Assembly (NCBI GenBank): GCA_951230915.1
Contig: OX579633.1
Location: 28,244,574-28,308,573, forward strand
DNA length: 64,000 nucleotides
Source of the DNA: Antitrichia curtipendula
Taxonomy: Eukaryota; Streptophyta; Bryopsida; Hypnales; Leucodontaceae
Direction: 5' to 3'
Position 1 is the stretch's first letter. Every line of letters starts with the position of its first letter. Below are positions 36,591 through 49,184 of this stretch, one piece after another. The notes under the pieces are model-generated. The model was not told the DNA's origin and made no database searches. It saw nothing but the letters and a program-made list of their open reading frames with translations. The position numbers were made by a program, and so were the translations under genes.

Positions 36591-37620
36591 TCAGAACTGC
36601 AAGGGGAAGAAGCCGCGGTACCCACCACCCAAAACGAAATCCCTCAAATTCCAGTCAGTATGAAGGCCAGCACTGTTCACAAACTTGCAAACAGACCCCT
36701 ACTAAACCCTAAACCAAGTGATGGCACAACACTCCCGTGAAGCTCCCCATAGGACAAAGTCAACACCAATTCTCAATACCTAAGCAGCCAACACCCATGA
36801 GGACAAAGTCAGCATCGTTCTCAAAATTCAAGTTGTGCCATCGAAATTGAAATTGCGCATCCTACTCGACATTGTGAGGACCCAAAGTCAGCCTTCTGGA
36901 CGACAAGAGGACGGCAAAATATCTAAAGCGACAACAACAACATCCACGAGGAGGTAAGTATACAAAAATCGACAGAACATTCTTTCCTAAAATTTCCTGC
37001 AATTGTGTTTGTGTAGTGTCTCATCCAACATTTCCAAAATTTTAAAATGAAAATGTGTTTTAGAATGTGCTCACTAGAGTCGCAGTGAACAATAGAAAAT
37101 AAAATCTGCGATGCTTGTGTACCCTGTCCTCGGATCGGCAGCCACGTCTATCGTGGTTCTAAGAACTACCTAGCACTAGCGAAAAACTTATGAAGCAATT
37201 TTGAATATCTGAAACTACCTAGATTGTTCAACTTCGAAGAAGCTCACAGTTTCTCTACCCTGTCCGTGCATTGCTAGCAGCGTCCATCCTGGTTCTAAGA
37301 ACTAGGTAGCACCAGCAGCAGTAGCACCCTCACTAAGCAATTCTGAAATTCTCAAAAAATCTTGACTGAGCAGCTAGGAAGTACCTGAAATCTTGAATTA
37401 CCTTGGAGGTTAACACATTAAACTGTGCAGGACACAACAAAACACAGCAGGTACCTTGTAGGTCAATTATCGAGCAGCGAAGAAGGTTTGATTCCTGTCG
37501 ACGCTTTCGAAGAAGGGCGACCTGAAGAACCGGGATTCTTCATCGTCTGGAAGACTGGAACACACCACCGAAATCTACAGTGTAAGCATTTGCAGCCTTC
37601 TCAAAACTGAACATTAATAA
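36591..37620 (+). other. Higher-GC noncoding or exon-like stretch
   Basis: Less AT-rich than its surroundings. A 60-base phrase occurs twice (37121-37180 and 37256-37316; both contain GGTTCTAAGAACTA). From an acceptor-like AACTGTGCAG at about 37430 a frame reads LVGQLSSSEEGLIPVDAF to about 37580, followed by GTAAGC. This may be an exon of a third, spliced gene of the element or of captured host DNA; I cannot identify it. Confidence 0.25.
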
Positions 37621-38751
37621 CATTCCTCACCGTAAATCCTCACCGCAAACCCTCTCACAACGAGCGCTCCAAAATGCTAACCCTAAATAACTAATTTCAA
37701 TTTAATTCACCAACTAAGTGATTTCTTGACTAAAAAATACCAATTGTATTTCACATTATGAATATTTCTTGGAATGACAGAGTAGGCAGTTTGTAACACT
37801 ATTGTACCCTAGTGTACCCAGATTCCAAATAGAATTGCCGTTATGTCTTTCGTTTTACTGCTTGGTGTACATGAATGTCACAACTGTGGCTCCCACAATC
37901 ACGCCAATCAAGCTAACGAAATTGACCATTCTTAAAAAGAATTCGTTGAACGTCCAGGTCCCTGGATCTTAATGTGCATGGCTCGACGATTTGAAGCGGA
38001 TCCTCTGGACGATTCCAACTCCAGGGCATGCTCACAATTAAGCATCATATTGAACACCACATGAGACAAATCTTAACTTCAAGGTATATACAACAAGCAT
38101 GGAGAGATTCATAAAAAATGACCGACGTAAATTTCATAATTGTCAAAACTGAGATGCGCAACCACTTCTTTCGTAAGTAGATGATCGAAAAACCAGGACA
38201 CGTCGAGATTTTCGTTGTATGGGTACAATCACTGAGAACTTTGCCAATAATGCTACTTGAATTAATACACCCTTCAGTTGCATTGAGCTAGCTAGCACCA
38301 CCAGAGGCAGATGATTCCAGCTTTGGTCTTAATTAGTGACGACAAAAAAGAAAAGGATCATGTGAGGTTGTGTACCATATTCTTTGAATTACTGTACAAT
38401 ATACTTTTATTATAGCTATTTCCTAGCAATTGATCGAGATGGTTTACTAGGGTTTCACTGTACTAAAACATAGTGTCTTTGCTCGTGATCGATACCTACA
38501 GATTCAATCGACAGCAGTACTTAGAAGGAGACCGGGTTGAAACAACAGAAACTCCTCACTCAGTCTTAAGTTACTTACAACTATGTTCCGATTTGAGTCC
38601 CCACATGTGTGGTGACGGGTGAGTACGTACGTCCCTTTCTGTTTTGGTTGCTTAAATTTGAATGTGTGCTTGACTGTCGAAATTTGAATGACTGTCGAAG
38701 TTCCTAGCTACTGTTGCAGACAACTAACACGTACATGTGTGTATCGCAGAG
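37621..38751. other. Noncoding centre, nothing recognised
   Basis: No gene or repeat boundary seen. Confidence 0.3.
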
Positions 38752-38911
38752 GCCGCAAAGGAGAGTCGACGCAGCTCCCACGGCTGCACAGCGTCTGCAG
38801 CAATCGGAGATTCTGCAGCCTCGACAGGAAACGCCGGTGTTCTCCAGCGGGAGCAGCTTGGCCGACAACGACCTGGAGAGACCGCACCGACGAAAGCGTC
38901 CGCAAAACAGG
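38752..38911 (+). other. GC-rich exon-like island with splice signals
   Basis: 160 bases much richer in GC than both sides, preceded by TGTGTATCGCAG and followed by GTAAATG after AAAACAG. All three frames are open for most of it, which is common for GC-rich segments and gives no family match. It could be an internal exon of captured host sequence. Confidence 0.3.
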
Positions 38912-38982
38912 TAAATGTTCGTTAGTTTGCGTTTTTTTTAAATTTTTATGAAATCAAAAAACGTCATTAAAAATCATAAACT

Positions 38983-39065
38983 ATTGTTCAATGAACAGTA
39001 ATTCCAATCAAACCCTCCGCGCGAGCGGAGGGTCTGATGGGAATTACTGTTCATCAAAGAACAAT
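38983..39065. repeat. 83-bp hairpin with GC-rich tip
   Basis: Arms contain ATTGTTC, TGAACAGTAATTCC and ACCCTCCGC with their complements around GCGAGC near 39023. A few mismatches; looks like a small MITE. Confidence 0.75.
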
Positions 39066-39594
39066 CCTTGTAGTTGCAAGGGGAAGTGAGCGGGGTCGAG
39101 AACTGACCTACGCAAGGAGCACCGGCCGAGCGGAAATGAAATTTTGAGCTGCAACATTGCCCTCTATAGCGCCTTCGTTGCGCCTCCTCAGTGATGTCGC
39201 AAACACTAATTGGCAATTCAAATTTTGCTGCAACGATAGAGTAGCAATTCCGCTCCGCAATACTGGAAGAGTGCTGCGTAGGGTTTGGTCGCCCGCCCGC
39301 AGCTCTCCCATGTGAGAGAGTAGTCGTTAATCGCGACTGCAGGCTTTGAAGTGTAGCACTGCATCCGACGGCTTGGATGCTTACAGATGCTTACACTGTG
39401 ACAGCTTTGATGACTCATCTGGATGTGACATCCTTTTGATGCACAAGGGTAGATTGGGAAATTATAAATTCGTATTTGCAATCATGAGTCCCAAATTTGC
39501 ATATTCCAGCCAATGAATACCATAAAACGTGGCACAAAATCCACAGTATTAGCTTTAATTTTTTACAATAAGGCAGTATGCTCTTAAAGTGACC

Positions 39595-39930
39595 ATTTAA
39601 GGGCTGATCCGCCTTTTTCACAGGCTTTAGTGGACAAAAATATTCTTAGATCATTTTTCAGAGAAAGAAAAATGGATGTGTTACCTAACAGAAGTGGTTT
39701 TGTATTTTTCCAAGCATTTTTAAAATTACTTACGAATTTTCAAAGATTCAGGACATAGGCACCTATTTGTGACCATAGGTCTTCCAAAATCTGTCCACTT
39801 GCAACTTGTAAAGAGATGTGCAGAAATCAAAGACAATGATTGGCTCTTGCAATAGAAAAATATTTTTTCCTCAATACATTCAATTGCTAAACTGGTCCAT
39901 TTAAGGATCACCCCATCTCCATTCTTTACC
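39595..39930 (+). repeat. Decayed M3 MITE inside the transposon
   Basis: Follows M3 internal sequence (CGCCTTTTTCACAGG, AATGATTGGCTCTTGCAAT), but the AGGTAGGAGG ends are lost. Adjacent 39950-40470 resembles 58990-59340 (CCCCCTACTTGTTGCCA against CCCCCTATTTTGTGCCA) and contains a 171-codon frame that I regard as chance. Confidence 0.5.
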
Positions 39931-40479
39931 TAAAAATAGGGTCGATTTCAAGAAGATGGGCGCTTTTAGAGCAAACTACCTTAGTTGGATCCATGGGAGA
40001 AATAACAATGTCAATCATCCTTGCTTTGGCAAGGGAGAAGGGAGAATGGACTATCTCATTGCCCCAAGTAAGGATAATTTAGAGAAATTGCCCCCTACTT
40101 GTTGCCATGATCTTTTTAATTTCGTTTCCTCTTCTCGCGAATATGGGGCCTTTGATTGCCAATATCAATTTAGAATTTCAAAGCTTTATGATGTACTGCA
40201 TTCCAAAAAAAATTTGTTTGCTTGTGTGGGTCATAGAGGGGGTCCATTCATTATAGCCTTGATTCCCCCGAGCCCTGATAGTTTACAGAAATTGCCCTCT
40301 ACTTTGTATCATGTTTTTGGGTATTTCTTCACCTCTACTTGCTACTCTCGGGCCTTTAATTGTGAAAATGAAATCAAATATTCCAAATTTTATGATGTGT
40401 CACAAATTAAAAATTACAAAGTTTGCCACAACGAGGCAACGAGGGGGCAATTCACCCTAGTCGCAAGATAGAGTGTGGT

Positions 40480-42488
40480 AGTGTCATTAGTAGAGAGTGT
40501 AGACCGAAATTGCTACAACTAATAGTTGAGTTACTAGAAAATGTCTTCCCTTTTTGATGGCATTGTTGATTTGTCTAGTTGGTTAACAATTTATGGATGA
40601 CATGTAGAGTCTTTGGAAACCATACAAGATTAGTTAAACCTACACAAAACCAACCTGTGATCAGTACAACTCGAGAAATTGGAATGATTATCAGAGTGTA
40701 TTATTAAATCGTAACTTACAACCAATTTATGATTTTCAATTTTTTTCGATTTAGAATAAAATTTCAGTGTAAGCCTTTTGGTCATTTTCTTTGAGCATCA
40801 GAGCCATGGATAAAGATGAAGCATATATTGGAACTATTAGACATTTTTAAGAGTTAAATTGTAGTTTCAAGATCTTTGACAAAAATTGTAGTTAATAGCA
40901 TTTGAACATGGGAATCTTTCAACATTTTTAAACACACTGGGGGGTGGAATAGGGTACAACTGCATGGGAAGGCATTCTTATGATTATAATGGCCACATGG
41001 AATGAAAAGAAAGAGTACCATTAATAGAGGGTGCAGTAGCGTGGGATAAAGTGGTAGTACTATGTAAACAATGCATCAGAAGAAGTAGTGACAGTTTCCC
41101 TCAATTTCAAAAAGATTATCGTTTGTCCTTCATAGTACTCTAGTACCACGGCCTTTTTGGCCATAAAATGGCAGGTGTTTCTTGCAACTACCCTATGCTC
41201 AAATTTTCAGTTTTGGGAGTTTCTTGAAACCGTTAGAGAAGAGTAAGAAATGTGGTTGATATAGGGGAAATGGCATTGATATTTCATATGCGATAGTCAT
41301 TGAATGTCTGTTTAGAAATATTTCAGGTATGTGATTGTTATGTTTTATTATGTAAATACTACAAAGTTTTAGTGCTTTGGAAGACCTCAATGTTAGCATT
41401 CAAGTGGAAAGAAAGGATTGAGAGATGCCATATGATTTTCACTTCAATAATGTTATATCTATGAAATATGTGTAGCAAAATTTCACTGCATGAAGGAAGT
41501 GAATTTTGGTGTAATTAATGTGTACTATAAAACATATGACAAAAGGATTTGTATTGTACCAGATATGAAAGGTTATTTTTGAAATTTTTTTTTTTGCATA
41601 TTTTTTTTCTGCTAGTGATATGTACAATCCAAAGAGTCTTCGGAAAGACATTTTGCATTTAAAAATTAGCAATTCACATGAGTAGACAACAGTGGGAGAA
41701 CTTTTGCATAATTAAATGTAGAAGAATATTGAGCGTTTGCACTGTTTCCAATTGTGTCTAGCGTAGTACAAAATGTTATTCTTTTAATTTTGTCAGTTTG
41801 TGACTCTATTTGTGTACAAATGATTATTTAAGGAAGTAAAACAGTTGCCAATTTGAAGTACTTCATTTTAGTTATCACTGTACTGTTGAAGAGGGAATAA
41901 AAAATTCATAGAGGATGTTATTTTTATAGTCATTATGTATAGTGTACTAGCGTTTTGAAGGTCATAGAGGTGGACAAAATGATTAGTTAAATTAAGTAGT
42001 CTTCATATAGCGGAAGTTGCAGATGCAATATGCAATGGTTGTTGAAATTCTATTGTCTACTATATGTGTTTAGCGTAGTTCAAGCAAAATAAGTGAAGAA
42101 GAGTAGAACAAAATTGCTTATGTTTGTTGTAATGTTATGTACCAAGGATGGCAGTAGTTGTTGTTTTTTGTTTCCTTCTCTATTATTTTTTTTTTTAACA
42201 ATGGACCTTTTTTTTATTTTTTTGGCACACAGTAGTAAGAGAAGGAAACATCAAAGGATTGTTGCGCATACAATGGAATGAAAAGACCGGGGAACTCAAA
42301 GGAGTTTGTACAATTTTGTATGGTTTTCTGTTAACAATTTGTAGTTATTTGAAGAAAAGAGGAGTAGGTTTTTAATGTTGGTTTTTGCAATTGATGTGCG
42401 GCGTGCAGGTCTCTAGTTTCCCAAGAAAGTCTATTCACAAAGTTATGTATCAAGAACGGTACTCATGAAGAAGCAATAATTGAAGAAA
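40480..42488. other. Noncoding right part of the transposon centre
   Basis: Upstream of the right gene; the last few hundred bases must hold its promoter. AT-rich, no gene seen. Confidence 0.4.
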
Positions 42489-45400
42489 ATGGCAGCAGAA
42501 GCGTTTGGAAGTCTAGTGGTATTTAATGCAACTGGAGCAACAGTGGTTTCCACAGAGCGAAGAACCGTAGGGCAAAGATTGGCACGTGTGGTGCGAGTCA
42601 GACTATTCCAAGAAGAAGACAATGCAGTTGTTGCTAGGCAACCGCAATCTACCAATGGCATGGTTAAACTTATTGGAAATGATGGTTGTGTGGTGGCATT
42701 TGGCATGGTGGATTCTAGCTTGACATGCGGTGATGAACTCCACTCTGTGAAATTACGCCCTTTTGAAATTGCGATTCGTATTGCACATGTTGTGCGATAA
42801 ACAGAATGGATTGGTGAATTGGTAGGGGAGTATATGGGAGATTGTGTAGAGAAAGTCATACGATGGCGTCATGCTTTTGTTCGTTGGCCAAGTCCCGCAG
42901 AAGTGAGAACAACAAGCAGGACTTCAGGAGAGGGAAATAATTTTTCTTTTCCCCCGGTCAATGCACCTCAATTTGATTTTAATGATGCAGAGGACATCCC
43001 GAGCACTTCACAGATGACATCGCCGAGTACTGGTGGAAGAAACACACCAGAGAGAAGTTTTGCTCATACGCAATGTTCCATAGGTAGCACTGCAAATTTC
43101 AACAGAGGAGGAGGATTAGCGCCACATACTCAGAGGAGGAGTTATTCAATGGAAAATCGAAGGGCTCGAGTGAGAAGCCCTAGAGAAAGGGGGGAGTCAG
43201 CAAGTCATAAAGTTACCCTTGATAGTGTTATGTGCGCAAAGGAGAAAGGAGCATGTAAACGGAATTGCTTGCGTGATGTAGATGCCAAGTACATATTGGA
43301 TCAGCGGTATATGGCATGGGGGCAAAAGTACGAAGCGCGTGCAACCTGGATAATGCAAATGCTGAATGCCTTCTAGACTCGCACCGATGGCTCCATAAAA
43401 GACAAGTACGTGACAAAATTAGACGGTGCAGTTGTTTGTAATGCATGTTACGCCGCTGCGTTGGATTATTCTCAGAGGTGTTTGAAACAATTGAAGACAG
43501 CACATGTTGTATACGGCAGAGTGGTAGCCATTCATGGAAATACTTGTAAAGGAAGGGAAAGTGCTAAAATGTCAACGGCAAGGGAAAGCCTTGACGTTTT
43601 TGTGAATGAAGCTGGATGTCAGCAACCGCATCGATCAGTACGCAGGAAAAAGGACAATGCGGTGTTACCACTGATTCTGTTGCCAATGAATACGAGCAAA
43701 TTGGATGTTTTCCGATATGTGAATGAAGAAGTGAAGAAACTAATGGACGGATCGAAATTGTCTATGAGCTCATTCAATCGACTTTGGCGGAAGGAGTTTC
43801 CGCATGTGCAGATTCCACCTTTCTCCAGATTCTCCAAGTGCTATCACTGTTGGGAGTACAAGTGTGGAATGGAATCCACGACAAATGCACTAGCAAAGGT
43901 GAAGATAAAAGAGTTGTATATGTTGCACATCCAATATCAGATGGAGGAGAGGCGAGATTATTGGATATTCAAGAGATCAGCAATGATCACTCCAGATTTT
44001 TTTATGTGCTTGATTGTGGATGGTATGGATTAAAATACAACCATAATACCGAAGATGAGGCAAACCGTGAAGAACATCGAATTTCGATTCGTGAAGACTC
44101 ATTTGTGTGGTGTACTTGTGCACGGGAACGGTTTGTATGCAGATGTGTGGATAGATGCTCATCACAAGTACGATAGCAATCAAGTCATAACATCAGTGAT
44201 GAATGTAATATGTGACGTCAAGCGAAGGAAGGGATGTTTGCCACCGACGTTGAGGATTCAAGCGGATAACACCACCAGAGAAAACAAGAACATTTACATG
44301 TTTGTCATGTGTGCTGCATTGGTTGGGTTGGGTTTCTTCAAGGAAGTGCATTCTTGTTTTTTGATAGTGGGCCACACTCATGAGGACATCGATCAGAGGT
44401 TCAGTGTCATCTCCAATGTATTGAAGAGGAAAAATATAGATACGTTGGACGAAATGTTGCAACTAGTGGAGAAAGGGACATCGTATAAGGAGTCTTTTGT
44501 GAGTGCTCGCAAGCTTGAGCACATCCGCGATTGGAAGGCATTTATCACACCTCATTTGTTAAGAGGGGGAGAGCAGTTGACGGGCATAACATTTCCGCAC
44601 CATATGAGGTTTTACGTGGAGAATGGTTTGGTCCGCGTGCAACACAAACTTTTTTGCTCAGATGAATGGGGCCCAGCAAGAGGACATTCATGTTTGAGTT
44701 CATTACCAAGCGTAGTAGAGAAACCGGACCTTGCACAGGTCTTTGCTGCTGATCAGAGAGAATTAAAAGCATTGGACGAGTTTGTTGCATACAAGGAGAA
44801 GATGGTGTTGAGAGGGAACAACCGCATCAGGGACATGGAAGTAGTAGATGAAACAAATCAATTCAAGGAATATTTGAAGGATTTTCCAAGATGAAGTAGA
44901 GAAGGCTTCCGTGATTTACCGTTTTAGCCGAGCGATGTTGTGAACCGAAATGAGATTGGTGGTACTACATCGAATGTGCAAGAAGCAGATACAGTTTCAA
45001 ATGGAACAGACAATGCAAATGGGACAGAAGTAGAGAGTGCAGCCGCGGACGTCATTCTGGCAACCATGCCAAATCCTGAGAGGAGGGGTTACTTTGGACC
45101 CCGCAGAGACAGACCCGAACAACAAGCATCACGGAGAGTGACTGGAGGGAGGAGGAGAGGCAGAAGAAATGCAGTTTTATCAGAAGTAACACAAGATGCA
45201 AACGAAGATGCATTTCCACCATTCAATCCAGATAACGATATTGTTGTGGGTCAATATGTAGCTCTTACAGTTGAGCTAACAGAAGTAAGAGAAGGGGTAC
45301 CTTTTTTCATAGGGAAGGTGCTCGAATATGGTCAAAGGACATGGGCATCAAAGATGAAGATTTTGTGGTATTGGCCTACAATGAGAGCTGGAACAGAAGG

Positions 45401-45695
45401 TGAAGCAGGTGGTAACAGAGTGAGGTATCAGAACTGCATTGAATCTATATGGAAACCGTCTGGTGAGAGGTTCGCATGGATTGAGAAGAAAGACGCTATA
45501 TATTCTTGGGTGGATGTTCCACGTCGAGATAGAGGTGGTCACGTTTTACATTCAAACATTACGTTGTATGGTGTGCAAACAGAAGAGACCATTATCATCC
45601 CGTCCGAGGCGAAACCGCACCTTATAGAATATCTAGCGATGCAGATGGAGGACCTGGACGACGAACGCTTGCAGAATGATTTGAATATGTATTAG
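42489..45695 (+). pseudogene. DUF7869-like putative transposase of the 17.6-kb element, five in-frame stops
   Basis: One frame is conserved without any shift over 1,069 codons from ATG 42489, broken only by stops at 42798 (TAA), 43374 (TAG), 44031 (TAA), 44892 (TGA) and 44925 (TAG). Order of segments: an N-terminal part of unknown role; a Ser/Thr- and Arg-rich linker; a cysteine segment (CAKEKGACKRNC) and VVCNACYAAALDY, typical of the region before DUF7869; FSKCYHCWEYKC, a possible zinc site; then LIVDGMD, LRIQADNTTRENKN and VGHTHEDIDQRFS, which place acidic residues as in RNase H-fold nucleases; and a C-terminal domain with GQYVALTVEL, PFFIGKVLEYG and ILWYWP. Each stop could be CAA, CAG or CGA before a C-to-T change. 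As the only nuclease-like gene it is the likely transposase (inference). Confidence 0.75.
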
Positions 45696-45981
45696 TGGGT
45701 TATTATCCTATGTAGTATACTATCGGCCTTGTAGTTGTAGGCTTTAGATTTAGATGTATTTCAGTGTGCAGTTTAGAGTAGCATGCTTTTAAAGTAGTAT
45801 GGAGTGAAAAGTGTACTACCTATTCATGAAGTAATTATAAAATAAACAACATTTGAAAAATTTGCACTGAGCTTTTTTTCTTACAAAGAGAAAATGGTGA
45901 TTTTCATTAGCCTCTCCCCCCCCAACATTTGAAGATGACTATATTGACTATCGTACGAGGCAAGTGCAATGTCGCACCCCT

Positions 45982-46009
45982 CAAGTGCAAGAATGTCTAA
46001 TTCGGTGTT
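45982..46009 (-). repeat. Right terminal inverted repeat
   Basis: Complement of the left end with one mismatch (GTCTAATTCGGTGTT against the left AACACCGAATCAGAC). Just inside are two direct CAAGTGCAA motifs (45961 and 45982) and CGTACG (45952). Confidence 0.85.
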
Positions 46010-46125
46010 TATCCCGGTACCAAAGCTTGCATTAATGCTAAGAGGATGAATTCTGTGGATGAGGACTCCAGAGAGGAAAAGGCGCCTCTCTGAAAGCTAA
46101 TGAATGTTATGGAAGAGACACGCCA
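46010..46125 (+). repeat. Repeat block R5, copy 2, right of the insertion; starts with TATC duplication
   Basis: Continues the alignment to 12757-12870 (AAGCTTGCATTAAT, TCTGTGGATGAGGACT, GCCTCTCTGAAAGC). Confidence 0.75.
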
Positions 46126-46419
46126 AAACCAAAGAAATTTTGGCATTACACTTGCATTAGAAAAAAAAAAAGATCAGTAAGGAACTGTGAGTTCCCAGCC
46201 GCAGGGAACTCTGGCGACAAATTTTATTAAAAACAAACAGAAAAACAGCAAACTGTTGCGCCTATTTAATGTAGGACAGATCCAATAAACAGTTGAAAAA
46301 AATTTGAAATAACTGTAATAAAATTATTATTGAAATGAATTCACACTTACAGAATTTTGCAGCCTAATGTGGCACAAGGGCGACCACATCAGATTGCTTG
46401 TTTAAAAAATAAATAAACT

Positions 46420-46545
46420 TATTAATTATTATTAATTGTTATTAAATATATTTTTTAATTATTATTAATTGTTATTAAATATATTTTTTAATTATTATTA
46501 ATTGTTATTAAATATATTTTTTAATTATTATTAATTGTTTGAAAT
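46420..46545. repeat. 33-bp tandem repeat, about 3.7 copies
   Basis: The motif AATTGTT begins at 46434, 46467, 46500 and 46533, exactly 33 bases apart, with TATTAAATATATTTTTT in each full unit. Pure AT. Confidence 0.9.
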
Positions 46546-46639
46546 AGATTTTTTAATAAAATTAATTAATTAAAAATTTAATGCACTGGCTATTGTTCAC
46601 CACTAATGATGAACAGTGCATTAGTGGCCAGTTTCTCCC

Positions 46640-46775
46640 CAAAGGCAATGTTTAGGATTTTATGGTTAAGTATGCCCAAAAAATAAATTTCAAAGTTTTT
46701 TGCTCTTTGTAATAGAAATGGCAGTTTTAAGTGGTCTTTGATGAAAAAATGGCCTTGGGACTTTCGGGGTTAAGG
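46640..46775 (+). repeat. R1 fragment, right end only
   Basis: Carries AATAGAAATGGCAGTTTT and ends GGCCTTGGGACTTTCGGGG followed by TTAA. Confidence 0.55.
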
Positions 46776-49184
46776 GGATCAAAAAATTAAAGAGACTTAT
46801 TGTAAAAAAGTATAGTAGATGTTTGAAACATGATGTAGGCCCCCTAAATACTTTACTAACTATTGATGTACAACAAAGGTAGATATTTATATAGTGTGCA
46901 ATGTCGATAAATTAATATGGGTCCCCTTAAAAACCCTATTCAATGTACTTTCTATCACAATTAAAGATGTTTTGTGAGATGTAATATTCATAGATCAAGG
47001 ATAGTAGTGGCTTGTGATTGAACCTACTACTTCAAATGGGGAAAGACCAAAAAAAAAATTCCCATTCTCATAATGGAAACCACTCAGAACAGTGGAATGA
47101 TATGGGGATGGGTTCCCTACCTAATTTGCGAACCCTAAAATCATCACTCCAAACAAACCCTTGCAGTCTAACATCAGACCTGCCTCTTGCTATACTGGAG
47201 TTTTGCAAGCAAGGTATGAGAATATATCCATGACACCAGAACCATCCCTGTTTTCTATACAAAAACAGTTTAAAAAAACTGTAATTAATAAGATTCAAGG
47301 TAAGCAACGACAATCTGATCTCACGATATTTCACATTTCCAGAGACAATGCAAAACTCAAGAATGGGAAGATTAATGAGATTCAAGTGCACTGAATTGAT
47401 TGTCCCAAAACAGATACGTCCTCACAGGAGTCGCACACGATTGATGGAGACTAACGAAAGGAGAAGCAGCCACACCCAACATGGAGCATCACAAACACAG
47501 CCGATTGACCAACAAGTGATAGAAATCTCTAAAACCCACAATCATACCATTCTCGATCCTCTTGTAAAGTATCCACCTCTACGCTCTCAGCTTTGTCGAC
47601 CCTCATTCTTGCACTCCAGCACTGAATGCGCTCATTCGCTCAACCAGTGAAGATATGAACCATGCCATACTTCCCACACGGACAATTCCTGCTTCAGTCA
47701 GCTGTGGGTTCCAACAAAGAGGGTATCATCTCTGCAATTGCGGAAACAGAAAACGCACTCTGAGGTGAGTCCACACAGAATCTCAGGAAACCACAGCGGG
47801 CTTGCAGCATGCTCTTCTTCAAATAGCGCCTACGTCGGTGACATTGGAGCGTCACTCGGCGTCACTGGGCGTCACGATCAATTACAGTGATGCAGTGGAA
47901 GTATCTCCAGTGGCCCGTTAAAAATTCCTCTAGGCAAGACACCATGTCCAAGGTTTGGAATGTGGATTAACCCCACTCGTGCAACTTGCTATTTCAGCTT
48001 CTAGCCAATGGCACGTCTCTTAGTGTGTGAGAGCAAAAAGCATCTTACTATCGATGATGCCAATGAACTATTTTGAAGATGAAAAGTCAATGTACTATGT
48101 TGAAGGATTGGTTCAAAACAACAACAAAACTGTAGTTTATGTTGTGCCAAAGAGAATATTTTGACTTGAACATGTATTTGATGTTCAATTTTTCATCCTA
48201 GGACACTGGGGTGGGCTTACAAGTGTGACTACTATGAATGCTCTAACCCTTGCCAATAAATTTCACATTCATTTAGTTGCCTTGAAACATGAAAAATATT
48301 TCATGTCCCAAAAGTATTGATATGTACACTAAGATCGTTGATTTTGTTAAATTAACATGATTTCACATCTAAAATTGTGATTTACATCTATAAAAAAGAT
48401 ACCAATGACTTATTATATTTTTCTATTGTACTTTTGAGTATATTCTAGTCAATACATTGTGAAAAGTCTAATTATGCTTGACAAATGGAATGTCTACATT
48501 ATACACTGCTCTAAAAACTAGCATGAAAAATATAGATTTTATATTTCAAGTTGGAGGACCTAAAAAGTCCCCAAATAGAGGAACATCGCCAATTTAATAA
48601 AATTGACGTTCAAGTTCCCGCCTCAAATCAAAACTTTGACCGTTCCTTGAGAATGCGATTTGACCTCTTGATCAGAGCAATTTGTTGAGACTGCCTTGCC
48701 AACAAGTTCTTCGACATTCTTGCTCATTTTAGGTTTAGGTTTTGTACCGTGGCTGCCATAGCCGTCAAATGCGTGCTCTCTGCTTCTCCATTGCAGCTTG
48801 CCAGGTTCCTTTGAGATTAGCTGTTTTGGAATTTCTTTCTCAATCATTTTCTAAGGCTCATTTTGAATCAGTGGTGGCGAGATTTTTACCTTCTTGTCAG
48901 AAACTTAACGCACTTGCGCAATGAAAGTGATTTAAGTTCAAATGTTTGAAACATTGCGGGCGTTAGCTGAATGTGGTGTCCACTTACTTCATTAATTTTG
49001 ATGAATTGGAATGCCCCTGCTAATTTTCTCGAGGACAGTATTTTCTATTTTAACATCGCAGATTAAAATCACATGAAGTATCTTGATGAGATACTTAGGA
49101 ATTGATGCAAGTTATCCTACATACTCCTAGTTCTCTGAAGCTTTTCTTCTGAGATTTTCACCGACATGCATCAACTCTTAAGTA
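46776..49184. other. Noncoding, nothing firmly recognised
   Basis: 47040-47900 is less AT-rich and contains a 10-base tandem repeat (GGCGTCACTS, three units, 47848-47876). A minus-strand frame at 48623-48847 (KEPGKLQWRSREHAFDG) is open for 74 codons but resembles no family I know. 46126-46419 also holds nothing clear. Confidence 0.3.

Larger units (their letters stand above)
28391..46009. mobile_element. 17.6-kb DNA transposon with 28-bp TIRs and TATC duplication
   Basis: The ends are 28-base inverted repeats with one mismatch, starting AACACCGAAT (28391-28418; complement at 45982-46009). Just inside, both ends repeat the motif CAAGTGCAA or its complement and have a CGTACG. The 4-base sequence TATC flanks both ends. 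The related repeat at 12746-12779 shows the same locus without insertion. The element carries two divergent genes: a left, minus-strand gene (28913-33184) and a right, plus-strand gene (42489-45695), both heading outward, around a 9.3-kb noncoding centre with older repeats. The right gene is DUF7869-like with an RNase H-type arrangement of acidic residues and is the likely transposase. I cannot assign the element to a named superfamily. Confidence 0.85.

Noticed and set aside
39956..40471. A 171-codon open frame on the plus strand
   Set aside because: Lies in repeat-like DNA related to 58990-59340, shows no family motif, and uses the start of a repeated segment. Likely chance.
48623..48847. 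A 74-codon minus-strand frame as a small gene
   Set aside because: Hydrophilic but no motif, no conserved copy in the window, and start context not convincing.
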